This document shows, one piece after another, positions 44,183-53,900 of a DNA stretch of 64,000 bases. The notes beneath the pieces were generated by a model, which ran no database searches, was not told where the DNA came from, and saw nothing but the letters and a program-made list of their open reading frames with translations. The stretch's first letter is position 1. Every line of letters starts with the position of its first letter. Source of the DNA: Actinomyces sp. B33 (GTDB lineage Bacteria > Actinomycetota > Actinomycetes > Actinomycetales > Actinomycetaceae); assembly GCF_028437565.1 (NCBI RefSeq), contig NZ_JAMRYR010000005.1:1-64000 (forward strand). Direction: 5' to 3'. Made by a program: the position numbers and the translations under genes.

Positions 44183-44581
44183 ATGGCCATACCCGTCATC
44201 TCTCCTGTCGTCCTGGCCCGGAGCGCGGCGCATGCCGCGCTCGACGCAGGCTTCGCCAAGGACGACCGACTCGGGATTCCCTTTGCCATCGCCGTCCGCG
44301 ACGGCGGGGGGAGCCTCATCGCCCAGGTTCGCGGCGTCGGGGCCGCCCTCGCGTCGATCGGCACCAGGGACGTCAAGACGATCGCAGCCGTGCACTTCGC
44401 CCAGCCCATCAAGGGCCTCCAGGGCGCGGCCACTTCCGACCAGGCTTTGTTCGGCCTCGGCACCCGTGACGCCGCGCACGCCTTCGTCGTCGGCGGCATC
44501 CCGATCACCGGCGCGACCGGCGCCGGCTCCCCGGAGCAGGACCACGAGGCCGCCGCCGCGAACCTGGCCGCCATCTCCTGA
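44183..44581 (+). CDS. HbpS/GlcG-family protein
   Basis: A 132-residue protein of the GlcG/HbpS family (small, alpha-beta, octameric in known structures; some bind haem or cobalamin). PFAIAVRDGGGSLIAQVRGVGA is the family's central strand pair, and AHAFVVGGIPITGATGAGSPEQDHEAAAANL is the C-terminal conserved block. AAGGAG lies seven bases before the ATG. No signal peptide is visible. Divergent from the HxlR gene and preceded by the same 27-base element as the ADH-like gene, which suggests a shared response to an oxidant or electrophile. Precise ligand unknown. Confidence 0.85.
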   Translation: MAIPVISPVVLARSAAHAALDAGFAKDDRLGIPFAIAVRDGGGSLIAQVRGVGAALASIGTRDVKTIAAVHFAQPIKGLQGAATSDQALFGLGTRDAAHAFVVGGIPITGATGAGSPEQDHEAAAANLAAIS

Positions 44582-44680
44582 CGCGCGGGCGCCGCGGCCC
44601 CTCGGACGCGATTCCCGAGGGGGCGCCCCACCCGCCCATGATCCAATGCTCATCGCACCAGAATGAAGGAACACCTTGAC

Positions 44681-46576
44681 ATGGCTACCCTCGTACCCCG
44701 GGCTGGCCTCCAGCCCACCAGCATGCAGATGCCCTCAGGCGCCGTCGCGCATCTGATCGTCGAGCACCTCAGCGACCTCCTCGCCCGCGCCGACGCGGTC
44801 CTCACCCGGGACCGGTTCACCGACGAGACCTTCACCAAGCTCGACTCCTACCGGCTACCGACGCAAGAGACCCTGCGCGAGACCGCGGACCGCGTCCGCG
44901 GCGACATCGACAGATTCGCTGAACGCTTCCCGGACCGGACGCCGCTCGCCGACAGCTTCGCGCATGCGCTGGAACTGGCGCAGTCCGCGGACCGCGGCCT
45001 CGAAGCGGTCGGAGCCGGATACCGGACCGCGCTCGAAGCCTTCGGAGACGGGTTCGAGCCCACCGCCTCCGCTCCCCGGGCCCATTCGATCTTCACCGAC
45101 GACGGCCTCGACGTGCACGTCCGGATCGAGCACGAGCGCTTCGCGCGACCGGAGCAGGATTTCCTCGCCGCCGTCTCCGAGCTGATCGCCCACCGTCGCG
45201 ATCACGAGGACAACCTCACCGTTGACGAACGCATCGCCGTTCGGGCCGCCTACTGGCTGCTCGACCAGGGGGTGCGCATCCCCGGCCCCTACCCGATCTG
45301 GGGAGCCTCTGGCTTCCGAGACGTGCAGACGTACGCCTCCATCACCGATCCCGGGGAGGGCCACCTGGCCGGCACCACCCGGTACCCCGGCTACCTTCAC
45401 GGCGTCATCGTCCACGTCGAGCACCTCGAACGCGGCATCAGCCGCAGCCGGGAGGAACTCGAGCCCTACCGAATCCCCTCGCCTCGCGTCGTCGCCCGCG
45501 TCCGCCTCCATGCCGGCAGGGCCGCGCCGACATCCAGTTACATAGGCAGGCCCTTGCTCGATGGTGCAGTCGAAGACTCGCTCATCAAGACCACCCGTAC
45601 CTTCGCCGCCGCCGCGTCCTCCCTGCTGTCCGACGGACTCGCCGAAGTGAAGCTCTCCGTCGAACGGCTCACCGCCGCCCAGGCGATCCGGCTGCTGTCG
45701 GCCCTCGCGCACGAGGTACGACGCGACCGGCACGCCCAGATCCTGGCCGGGGCGTTCAACATCAACACGCCCATCCTCGACGACCGGGACGAAACGATTC
45801 GCGCCCACGGGGAGCCCATCAGCGCTACCACCCCGGAGGAGATCGGACTCCTCGGCATCGAGATCGCCGCCCGGGCCGGACTCGACAAGGTCACCTGGGA
45901 CGGTACGGCGGACACCTACCCGAGCCGCTGCATCACCGACCAGCTCGGCGCGCCCCTCGCGCTCACCCTGGTCCATCGCGCCCACGAGGTCGGTCTATTG
46001 ACCTACTTCTCGGCGGGGTTCCGATTCGACAGTCTCCCCGACGCCGTGGTCACCGGCGTGGACGGGATCGGCATCGGCGGAGCGCAGATCCTGCGGTTCA
46101 TGGACAAGCGCACCGGCAACCACGGACCTTTCCTGCCCGGCAACATCCACCGTATCCTCGCGGTCCGAGACGAGGCTGCGGCTACCCCAGCCGGGCTGGG
46201 AGCGCGCCTGCTCGCCCGTCTCGACCGCCTCCACTTCGAAGGCGCCCTGAGCAGCGGCGACGAGCCCCGCCGCATCGCGTTGTTCGAGGCCCTCCGCGAC
46301 GGCGATACCGTGGAGGCAGAGCGCGTCATCGGGGAACTCCGCCATATCTTGGACCTGCCGGGCGACGCGATTCACCCGCTCCTGGCCTGGGCGTCCCGCC
46401 TGCTCGACGGCGGCGACAGCCTGCTCGCGCGACAACGGATCGGATGTCGGCAGTGGGGTCGATACCTGTCTCGCATTCGCCGTGCCGCCGAACACGCCGA
46501 CCTCGTGCGACTCGCCGACCTGCTCCACCAGGCGTCCTCTCGCGCCGTGCCATCCGAGACGACCGCGGGGTGCTGA
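44681..46576 (+). CDS. Unrecognised 631-residue protein
   Basis: I do not recognise this family. The protein is soluble, with no signal peptide or membrane helix. Residues 1-130 are helical. A middle part holds WLLDQGVRIPGPYPIWGASGF and YPGYLHGVIVHVEHLERG. Around residues 350-500 an alpha/beta alternation ends with TYFSAGFRFDSLP and TGVDGIGIGGAQILR, which looks like the C-terminal phosphate-binding part of a TIM barrel. The last 130 residues are helical, ending in a Cys. The ATG at 44681 is preferred because AAGGAAC lies upstream; 44663 has none. It follows HbpS/GlcG by 100 bases and may share its promoter. Confidence 0.75.
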   Translation: MATLVPRAGLQPTSMQMPSGAVAHLIVEHLSDLLARADAVLTRDRFTDETFTKLDSYRLPTQETLRETADRVRGDIDRFAERFPDRTPLADSFAHALELAQSADRGLEAVGAGYRTALEAFGDGFEPTASAPRAHSIFTDDGLDVHVRIEHERFARPEQDFLAAVSELIAHRRDHEDNLTVDERIAVRAAYWLLDQGVRIPGPYPIWGASGFRDVQTYASITDPGEGHLAGTTRYPGYLHGVIVHVEHLERGISRSREELEPYRIPSPRVVARVRLHAGRAAPTSSYIGRPLLDGAVEDSLIKTTRTFAAAASSLLSDGLAEVKLSVERLTAAQAIRLLSALAHEVRRDRHAQILAGAFNINTPILDDRDETIRAHGEPISATTPEEIGLLGIEIAARAGLDKVTWDGTADTYPSRCITDQLGAPLALTLVHRAHEVGLLTYFSAGFRFDSLPDAVVTGVDGIGIGGAQILRFMDKRTGNHGPFLPGNIHRILAVRDEAAATPAGLGARLLARLDRLHFEGALSSGDEPRRIALFEALRDGDTVEAERVIGELRHILDLPGDAIHPLLAWASRLLDGGDSLLARQRIGCRQWGRYLSRIRRAAEHADLVRLADLLHQASSRAVPSETTAGC

Positions 46577-46592
46577 CCCCGTGGACCGCGCC

Positions 46593-46630
46593 CGGTCGGG
46601 GCGGGACTCGAAGAGGCCCCGTCCCGACCG
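46593..46630 (+). terminator. Terminator of the 631-residue-protein gene
   Basis: CGGTCGGGGCGGG (46593-46605) pairs with CCCGTCCCGACCG (46618-46630), a 13-bp stem with one G-U, 17 bases after the stop. Confidence 0.7.
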
Positions 46631-46663
46631 ACGCCCGCGATCCGCGCAGCGAGCACGATGCGC

Positions 46664-46698
46664 GCCCCCGGCCGGCCCATGGCGCGGCGGCCGGGGGC
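46664..46698 (-). terminator. Possible terminator of the ribokinase operon
   Basis: GCCCCCGGCC (46664-46673) and GGCCGGGGGC (46689-46698) form a perfect 10-bp stem with a 15-base loop. It is about 190 bases beyond the ribokinase stop, so assignment is tentative. The rest of 46700-46885 shows no gene. Confidence 0.45.
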
Positions 46699-46885
46699 AT
46701 CCGCGTGTAGCGCCTCGACGAGAGGCGGAGCTCCCGCATCTCGCGGGCAGCGGCGAGCGAGTCCTCCGGGACGCGGTCGTGAGCGGGTCGGGCCCCGGCC
46801 GGTAGGCGTCGTCGCCCGGCGGGCTCGGCTCCGATGCGGGTGCCGCGCCGGGGACCGGCGCTCGAATCTCGAAGCGGCGGGCGTT

Positions 46886-47968
46886 TCAGGAATGAGGCGG
46901 CCACAGGGCCCGCAAGGCGGCGCGATCGCCGTAGGAGGCCTGCGCGCCGAGAGCCCGCGTCGAATGGGCCGACACCGCCGAGGCGAGCGTCGCCGCCTCG
47001 ACGAGCGATCCGCCGGCGGCCAGGGAGGCCAGAAGGGTCCCGAGGAAAGAATCGCCCGCGCCCGTGGTGTCGACGACCTCGGCCGGCGCCGGATCGATCG
47101 GGGCGACGCGCCCCCGGTCGAGGACCACGGATCCGCGCGCCCCCAACGTGACCACCGCCCGCTCGATGCCCAGTCCCGCCAGGGACCGGGCGCATCCGGC
47201 CCACTCCTGCTCGCAGGCGCCCGGATCGACGCTCCCGGCATCGGCGAGCCCGTGGTGGACGAGCATCCCCTCGAGCTCGTGCTCGTTGACGACGAGGACG
47301 TCGACGATGCCGAGGAGGTCGGCCGGCAGGTCCGCGCGGAACGGCGAGTTGTTGAGGACGACGATCGTCCCCGCCTCGTGGGCGATCGCGGCCGCGCGGG
47401 CCACCGCGTCCAGGTCGATCTCCAGGCACAATCCCAGCGCCGACGCCGACGCGATCCTCTCGGCGTGCCGCTCGACGAGGCCGAGCCCGGTCCGCGCATT
47501 CGCGCCCGGGGACACGATGATCGTGTTCTCGCCCTCGTCGTCGACGGTGATGACGGCCGTGCCGGTCGCCACGGGGGCCCGGCCGACGAGTTCGGTGCGC
47601 GCGCCGGCGGCGCGCAGGGACTCGACGAGGAGATCGCCGTTGGCGTCGTCCCCGACCGTGCCGATCATCGTGACATCGGCCCCCAGGCGCGCGGCCTGGA
47701 CCGCCTGATTCGCGGACTTGCCGCCGGGCAGGACCTGGAGGTCCTCGCCGGACACGGTCTCGCCCGGGTCGGGGAATCGCGCGGTGCGCACGGTCAAGTC
47801 GGCGTTGAGGGAGCCGACGACGACGACCGAGCCGTCGCCGATCCGATCGAGCAGGTCGAGGGGGCGGTGCCGGTCGGCGGGGTCGGCGGCCGGGGCGTCG
47901 CGACGATCCCCCTCGCGCGCCGGGCGCGCGGGGCCTGAGTGGATTCCGGGGGTGTTCTGCGTCGTCAT
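46886..47968 (-). CDS. rbsK: Ribokinase (PfkB family)
   Basis: A 360-residue PfkB-family sugar kinase. VVVGSLNADLTVRTARFPDPGETVSG and LPGGKSANQAVQAARLGADVTMIG form the substrate lid and the di-glycine hinge typical of ribokinase. VDTTGAGDSFLGTLLASLA carries the catalytic aspartate and anion hole. An Ala/Arg-rich extension of about 45 residues precedes the domain. The ATG at 47968 overlaps the nucleoside hydrolase stop (ATGA), so the two are coupled: the hydrolase frees ribose and the kinase phosphorylates it. Its last 59 bases also exist as a fragment at 42093-42151. Confidence 0.92.
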   Translation of the reverse strand: MTTQNTPGIHSGPARPAREGDRRDAPAADPADRHRPLDLLDRIGDGSVVVVGSLNADLTVRTARFPDPGETVSGEDLQVLPGGKSANQAVQAARLGADVTMIGTVGDDANGDLLVESLRAAGARTELVGRAPVATGTAVITVDDEGENTIIVSPGANARTGLGLVERHAERIASASALGLCLEIDLDAVARAAAIAHEAGTIVVLNNSPFRADLPADLLGIVDVLVVNEHELEGMLVHHGLADAGSVDPGACEQEWAGCARSLAGLGIERAVVTLGARGSVVLDRGRVAPIDPAPAEVVDTTGAGDSFLGTLLASLAAGGSLVEAATLASAVSAHSTRALGAQASYGDRAALRALWPPHS

Positions 47969-48915
47969 CGCCCCTCCTTCTGGATGCGGTCGATGGCGTC
48001 GACGACGAGGCCCCAGAACCGGTGGTGGTCGAGCCTGGTGGCGGCCCTGGTCCGGCAGTCGGGCGGGGCGGGGGAGCGGAAGTCGGCGACGGTCATGCCC
48101 AGGGTGTGGGTCCCCGTCAGCTCGACGCTCAGGGGGACGGGGACCGTCTCGACGATCGTCGGGTCGATGAGGTAGGCGAGGGTGCAGGGGTCGTGGACGG
48201 GGGGCACGTCGAAGCCCTGAGCGATTCGGTGAGATTCCCGGAAGAAGGCGAGGAGCCCGAGGACGAAGTCGGACACCGGGCCGGGGACCGCGGCGATCCG
48301 GGAGACGACGTCGTCGGTGGCCAGGGCCTGGTGGGTCAGGTCGAGTCCGACCATGACGAGGGGCCAATCCTCGGAGAAGACGATGTGCGCGGCCTCGGGG
48401 TCGACGGCGATGTTGTACTCGGCGGCGGCCGACAGGTTGCCGACGTGGCAGCCGCCGCCCATGAGGACGACTTCGCGGACGCGTTCGACGATCCGGGGCT
48501 CCTTGCGCGCGGCCATCGCGATGTTCGTCAGCGGCCCGGTCGGGACGAGGGTGATCGTGTCGGGCTCATGGGCCATCACGGTGTCGATGATGAGGTCGAC
48601 GCCGTGGCGCGGGTCGAGGCGGACGACGGGCTCGGGCAGGTCGACGCCGTCGAGGCCGGATTCGCCGTGGCATTCGGGCGCGATCCGGGTGGGGCGCACG
48701 AGGGGGCGGGGGCAGCCGGCGGCGATGGGAACGTCGTGCATCCCGACGACTGTCGCGACGGCGAGGGCGTTGCGGGTGACCTTGTCGAGGGTCTGGTTGC
48801 CGCCGACGGTGGTGACGCCGACCAGGTCGATGCGCGGATCGCCCCACGCGAGGATCATCGCGATCGCGTCGTCGTGGCCGGGATCGCAGTCCAGGAGGAC
48901 TTTACGCTGCTGCAT
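47965..48915 (-). CDS. Ribonucleoside hydrolase (IunH family)
   Basis: A 316-residue nucleoside N-ribohydrolase that splits ribonucleosides into base and ribose. The Ca2+/ribose-binding motif DCDPGHDDA is at residues 9-17. LVPTGPLTNIAMA and VVLMGGGCHVGN follow, and EYNIAVDPEAAHIVF is the conserved NxxxDPEAA block; VHDPCTLAYL has the catalytic-region histidine and aspartate. GGAAAGG precedes the ATG. First gene of the operon with ribokinase, preceded by a LacI-type operator, so induction by ribose or a nucleoside is likely. Confidence 0.93.
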   Translation of the reverse strand: MQQRKVLLDCDPGHDDAIAMILAWGDPRIDLVGVTTVGGNQTLDKVTRNALAVATVVGMHDVPIAAGCPRPLVRPTRIAPECHGESGLDGVDLPEPVVRLDPRHGVDLIIDTVMAHEPDTITLVPTGPLTNIAMAARKEPRIVERVREVVLMGGGCHVGNLSAAAEYNIAVDPEAAHIVFSEDWPLVMVGLDLTHQALATDDVVSRIAAVPGPVSDFVLGLLAFFRESHRIAQGFDVPPVHDPCTLAYLIDPTIVETVPVPLSVELTGTHTLGMTVADFRSPAPPDCRTRAATRLDHHRFWGLVVDAIDRIQKEGR

Positions 48916-48946
48916 CGTCGCCTTTCCCTCTCTCGCACACCTTTGT

Positions 48947-48996
48947 GCAAACGATTGCGTAATGAATACGCTATCGCGCGTCCCCACCGGCGTCAA
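48947..48996 (-). promoter_or_regulatory. Ribonucleoside operon promoter with LacI-type operator
   Basis: On the minus strand TTGACG (-35, 48996-48991) and TAGCGT (-10, 48973-48968) are spaced by 17 bases. GCAAACGATTGC (48947-48958), a LacI/RbsR-type palindrome with central CG, lies just downstream of the -10, near positions +4 to +15, where a repressor would block the start. The regulator gene is not in the window. Confidence 0.7.
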
Positions 48997-49067
48997 GAGC
49001 GCCGAATGCCTAAGCGCTTCCGGGAACGCTGGTGCGAGCAGATGCTCCGTCGCGACGGACCGCTCCG

Positions 49068-50111
49068 TCACAGGCCCGCGAGGACCTCGCCGACAGCGTC
49101 GACCGCCCCGGGAGGCGTCGCCCAACTCGTCGCCAGACGGATCACCGTGCGCGAATCCTCCAGGCGCTCCCACACGCCGAATCCCACTCGGCCGTCCAAC
49201 GCCAGCAGGAGGGACTCGTCGGCGGCCACGAACACCTGATTCGTCGGAGAATCGACGAACGGAGGATACCCAGCCCCGGCGAGCATCCCCCGCAGGCGCT
49301 GAGCCTCCCGGACCGCCCGCTCGCCGATCCGCCCGTACAGGCCATCCTCGAAGAGGACCTCGAACTGGAGACCGAGCAGGCGCCCCTTGGCCAGTAGCGC
49401 CCCCCGCTGCTTGATCTGGGTGAAGAAGCGGGGGATCGCCCCCGCCTCGCGCACGACCACCGCTTCCCCGAACAGAGCCCCACACTTCGTCCCGCCGATG
49501 GTGAACACGTCCGCCAGGCGCGCCACATCAGCCAGGGACACGTCATTCGACTCCGCCGCCAACCCGTACGCCAATCGCGCGCCGTCGACGAAGAGGAGCA
49601 TCCCGTGGGCCCGGCACGCCTCCGCGATCCCCTCCAATTCGGCAGATCCGTAGAGCGTCCCGTACTCCGTGGGCTGCGACAGGTAGACCATACCCGGCTG
49701 GAGGATGTGCGCCCGGTGGGGATCGTCAGCCCACGCGCGAGCCGCGTCGCGGACCTGGGACGCCGTGATCTTCCCGTCGACGCCGGGCAGGGCGACGACC
49801 TTGTGCCCGCCGGCCTCGATCGCCCCGGCCTCGTGGTCGCAGATGTGACCCGTGCGCGCCGCGAGAACGCACTGCCAGGCGGGGACGGCGCAGCCGATGA
49901 CCGCCGCATTGGCCTGGGTGCCTCCGACGAAGAAGTGCACGTCGGCGCCCGACTGGTCGCAGGCCGCGCGGATGAGGCCGCGCGCCCGCTCGCAGTGGGC
50001 GTCCTCCCCGTAACCCGGATCCTGGTCGAGGTTCGTCGCGGCCAGGCGCTCGATGATCTTCGGGTGGGCGCCCTCGAGGTAGTCGCAGGACAGGTCGGCG
50101 CTGCTGATCAT
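49068..50111 (-). CDS. Low-specificity L-threonine aldolase
   Basis: A 347-residue PLP enzyme that splits L-threonine and allo-threonine into glycine and acetaldehyde. Family blocks are SADLSCDYLEGAHPKII, FFVGGTQANAAVI (PLP phosphate region), ICDHEAGAIEAGGHKV, LFVDGARLAYGLA with the Asp-x-x-Arg pair, and Lys209 in TIGGTKCGALFGEAVV, the Schiff-base lysine. Length is normal for the GntG/LtaE-like group. GGAGACCC precedes the ATG at 50111; in-frame sequence further upstream has no start with ribosome site. Confidence 0.9.
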   Translation of the reverse strand: MISSADLSCDYLEGAHPKIIERLAATNLDQDPGYGEDAHCERARGLIRAACDQSGADVHFFVGGTQANAAVIGCAVPAWQCVLAARTGHICDHEAGAIEAGGHKVVALPGVDGKITASQVRDAARAWADDPHRAHILQPGMVYLSQPTEYGTLYGSAELEGIAEACRAHGMLLFVDGARLAYGLAAESNDVSLADVARLADVFTIGGTKCGALFGEAVVVREAGAIPRFFTQIKQRGALLAKGRLLGLQFEVLFEDGLYGRIGERAVREAQRLRGMLAGAGYPPFVDSPTNQVFVAADESLLLALDGRVGFGVWERLEDSRTVIRLATSWATPPGAVDAVGEVLAGL

Positions 50112-50292
50112 CGGGTCTCCTCGGATCGTGCGGACGGGGCGTGGGCAGCATAGGCACGGCACCCGGGGGGAAGGGGAGCCCGCCGAGGCACGGACCGATG
50201 TCTGCTGGACGATCTGTGCACGAGGATGCGTCTCGACGTCTTTTCCGCCGTGAAAAGGCATGAAATCGCGTCGAACAGCATGACGGTGCACA

Positions 50293-50850
50293 CTACCGGT
50301 CGGATTCGGCGGCCTCCACCCGCACACGCCCGCGAGAATCCTCGGCGAGGACCGCCCCCTCGAAGGCCAGAAGGGACGCCTTGCGATCAAGACCCCCCGA
50401 ATAGCCGGTCAAGGCCCCATCGGCGGCGACGACCCGATGGCAGGGGACGATCACCGGCAGGGGGTTCCGCCCGATCGCGGCCCCCACCGCCCGTGCCGAC
50501 ATCGCCGGCCGGCCCACGCGCGCGGCCACCTCACGGGCGACGCGGCCGTAAGAGACGACCTCGCCGTAGCCGATCGAGCGCACGACCTCCCACACCGTCG
50601 ACTGGAAAACCGTGCCGACCGGGGCCAGGGGGACGGCCCCCGGATCGGGGCGCCCACCCGCCGCATAGGACGCGAACCACTCGGCCGCCGCGTCGAGCGC
50701 CGATGAGGCCCCCGGAACCTCATCGGGAGCAGAACCCGGACCTCGCCCGAGCTTTTCCCCCTCCAGTCGGACGGCGACGAGGCCGTCCGCGCCCGCCGCG
50801 AGCGTCACCTCCCCGAGGAACCCGGCCTCGATCCGCGTCGTGACGGTCAT
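50293..50850 (-). CDS. ogt: Methylated-DNA--protein-cysteine methyltransferase
   Basis: A 185-residue DNA repair protein that transfers methyl groups from O6-methylguanine to its own Cys137 in the PCHRV motif (residues 136-140). The helix-turn-helix before it (GEVVSYGRVAREVAARVGRPAMSARAVGAAIGRNPLPVIV) contains the arginine finger and the asparagine hinge. The N-terminal domain is short, as in Ogt; there is no AraC-type regulatory part as in Ada. GGAGGAG sets the start. Transcribed divergently from the MMPL transporter gene. Confidence 0.93.
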   Translation of the reverse strand: MTVTTRIEAGFLGEVTLAAGADGLVAVRLEGEKLGRGPGSAPDEVPGASSALDAAAEWFASYAAGGRPDPGAVPLAPVGTVFQSTVWEVVRSIGYGEVVSYGRVAREVAARVGRPAMSARAVGAAIGRNPLPVIVPCHRVVAADGALTGYSGGLDRKASLLAFEGAVLAEDSRGRVRVEAAESDR

Positions 50851-50985
50851 CCCAGTTCTCCTCCCGGCCCCGGGCCGATGATCCCGTTTCGGTGACGATC
50901 CGCGAGGACCGGCCCTCGCTCCTCCGAGGTTATCCAGTATCGCCTACGATCGAAGCGGATGCTCCACGAGGGACGAGGAAACACT

Positions 50986-53900
50986 GTGCTGACGCGACTC
51001 TCCCGCCTGATCGTCGACAGGCGCGCGCTGATCGTCACAGTCATGGCCGCTGTGACGGTCCTCTGCGGATTCCTCGCCCCCCGGGTCGGCATCATCACCG
51101 ACCCCGCCGAGCTCCTCCCCGCGGACTCCTCGATGCGCCGGGGCATGGAGATCATGGAGGAGGAGTTCCCCGACTCCTCGCGGACCTCGACCCTGCGGGT
51201 CATGCTCACTGGGCTGAGCGACGCCGATGAGGACGCGGCCGCCGACTCCCTCGCCGACATCCCCGGCGTCGGCGCCGTCGACTTCGCGCGCGACGACCGG
51301 CACCTGAGCGGCGACCGCGCCCTCTACACGCTATCGACCGGCGCCGCCTACGACTCCGACGAATTCGCCGCCATCGAGCGCGGCGTCGACAACCTCTTCG
51401 CGGGTGCCGACATGACCCGCGTCTCCGACGACCCCTCCGCGGCCGACGAGCTGCCCGCGTGGATCGCCCTCACCGCCGTCGCCCTGCTCGCCCTCATCCT
51501 CGTCGTCATGACCGCCTCCTGGGTCGAGCCGCTCCTCTTCCTCATCGCCATCGGCATGGCCGTCGTCTGCAACCTCGGCACCAACATCATCCGAGGGTCC
51601 GTCGCCGACGTCACCTTCACCATCGGGCCGATCCTCCAACTCGTCCTGTCGATGGACTACTCGATGATCCTCGCCAACAGGTACCGGCAGGAGAAGGCCG
51701 CGACCGCCTCGAGGCCCGACGCGATGACGAAGGCCATCCGCGGGGCCCTCCCCTCGATGGCCTCAGCCGCCCTGACCACCGTCGTCGGCCTCCTCATGCT
51801 CTGCGCGATGTCCATGCGCATCGGCGCCGACTTCGGGATCGTCCTCGCCAAAGGCGTCGCCTGGTCGCTCCTCACCGTCCTCACCGTCCTGCCCGCCCTG
51901 CTGCTCGCCTGCGATCGGTGGATCGACGCCACCGCCAAGCCCCACCCGAATCCCCGGCTCGCCCCGCTGGCCGGCCTGGGCTACCGGCTCCGGGCGTTCA
52001 TCGCCGCGGGGTTCGTCGCCCTCCTCGCCCTCAGCGCCGTCACCGCCTCCGCGACCCCCGTCGCCTACGCCCTCGACTCGCGCGACCCCATCGCGGAGGT
52101 CTTCGGCCAGAGGCACCGCCTCGTCCTCCTCTACGAGAACTCCGACGAGGCCGCCGCTGGACGCCTCGCCGACGCCATCGAGGACGAGGACGGAGTCGTC
52201 TCGCTGATCTCCTACCCGTCGACCCTGGGGCGCCAGCGCACCGCCGGCGAGATGCGCGAGGCCCTGGCGGGCATGGGGGAGGGGTCCGCGATCGACCCGA
52301 CGATGCTCGACCTCGTCTACTACACGGCCCACGGGGGGACGGGGCTCGAACGGATGGCTCCCGGCGAGTTCCTCTCCGAGGCCTCCGCGCTCGCCTCCAC
52401 CCCCATGGCGGCGCGCGGCCTCACGGCGTCCGACGCCGCCGGCCTCGCCCGTGCGGAGAAGTTCTCCGATCCCGCCGCCCTCACCGCCCCGATGGGGGCC
52501 GCCGACCTCGCCCGCTTCCTGTCGATCGGCGAGGCCGAGGCCCGCGACGTCCTCCTCGCCGACGCCATCGCCGACCCCTCCCGCGACCCCGGGACGCTCA
52601 CTCTCCCAGTTTTCGCCTCCTTCGCCTCCTTCGAGGTCCTCCCCGACCCCCGGTACTCCTCGGCGCTGCCCGCGTCCGCGCGCCGAGACCTCGAGCGACT
52701 CTCCTCCTTGACCGACGTCGGCGCGATGGCCCGGCGCGCCTCCTACGAGCGGGTCGCCGATCGGCTCGGCGTCGAGCGAGAGCCGATGGGCTACGTCTTC
52801 ATGGCCCACGAGGCCGCCCGCGGGGGCATGGACTCCCAGACGATGACGCTGCCCGACCTCGTCGACCTCATCCGCGGCGACATCGCCGTCAACCCCCTCT
52901 TCGCCGGGCGCCTCGACCAGGAGGGCCTCTCCCGCGCGGACGCCCTCGCCCCCCTCGTCGACGAGGCCGCCACCAGCGCTCCCCTCGACGCCCCCTCCCT
53001 GGCCGGGGCCCTCGGTCTCGACGAGGCGACCGCCTCCTCCGCCCTGGCGGCCTTCGCCGGCGCGCGCGGGCAGGACCCCGCGACCGCGCGGATGAGCCTG
53101 CGCGACTTCACCGGGGCCCTCGTCGACGCGGCCGCCGACCCGTCCCACCCCCTCGCCTCGGCCATCGGCCCGGAGGCCCTGGCCAGGCTGCGGCAGGCCC
53201 GCACCGTCATGGACCTGGCCGTCGACCGGACCGGGTTGACCCCTGCGGCCGCCGCCGGCGTCCTCGGCGCCGACCCCTCCGACCTCGCCCTGGTGTACGC
53301 CTACGACCGCATCGACACCGACGCCCTCGCGTGGCGGGCCAGCCCCCAGGAGATCCTCCACTACCTCCTCGACGAGCCCGAGCTCCTCGCCTCCGCGGGC
53401 GCCGAACCCGCCGAGCTGGCCGCGGTCTCGCGGATCGTCGACGCGTCCGTCGCCGGCACCGCCCTCGCCCCCCGCGACATGGCCGAGGTCGTCGGCCTCG
53501 ACGCCGGCGCCCTCCGCCCGCTCTTCCTCCTGCACGCCTCCCGCCACGGGGACTCGTCCGCCTGGCGGATGAGCGTCCAGGACTTCCTCCGGCTCGTCGA
53601 CGACCGGCTCATCGACGACCCGGATGCCGGCCCGGCCCTGAGCGCGCAGCGGGCCGCCTCCCTGCGCTCGGCCCGGACCCTCGTCGACGCCGTCGTCGAC
53701 GCCCGGCCCCTGGGCGCTCAGGATCTCGCCGGTCTCCTGCGGGGGGCCGGCGCGGGCATGGACGCCGACCGCGTGGAGCTCGTTCTCCTCCTCGCCGGCG
53801 CGCGCGAGGGGGCCGATCCGGACTGGACGATGAGCATCGACGAGCTCTTCGAGCACATCGACACCGAGATCGTCGACGACCCCCGATTCGCCGGGGCCGT

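Noticed and set aside
46700-46885. Possible gene remnant on the minus strand downstream of ribokinase
   Set aside because: A short frame reads like a degraded peptide, but no family can be named and there is no start signal.
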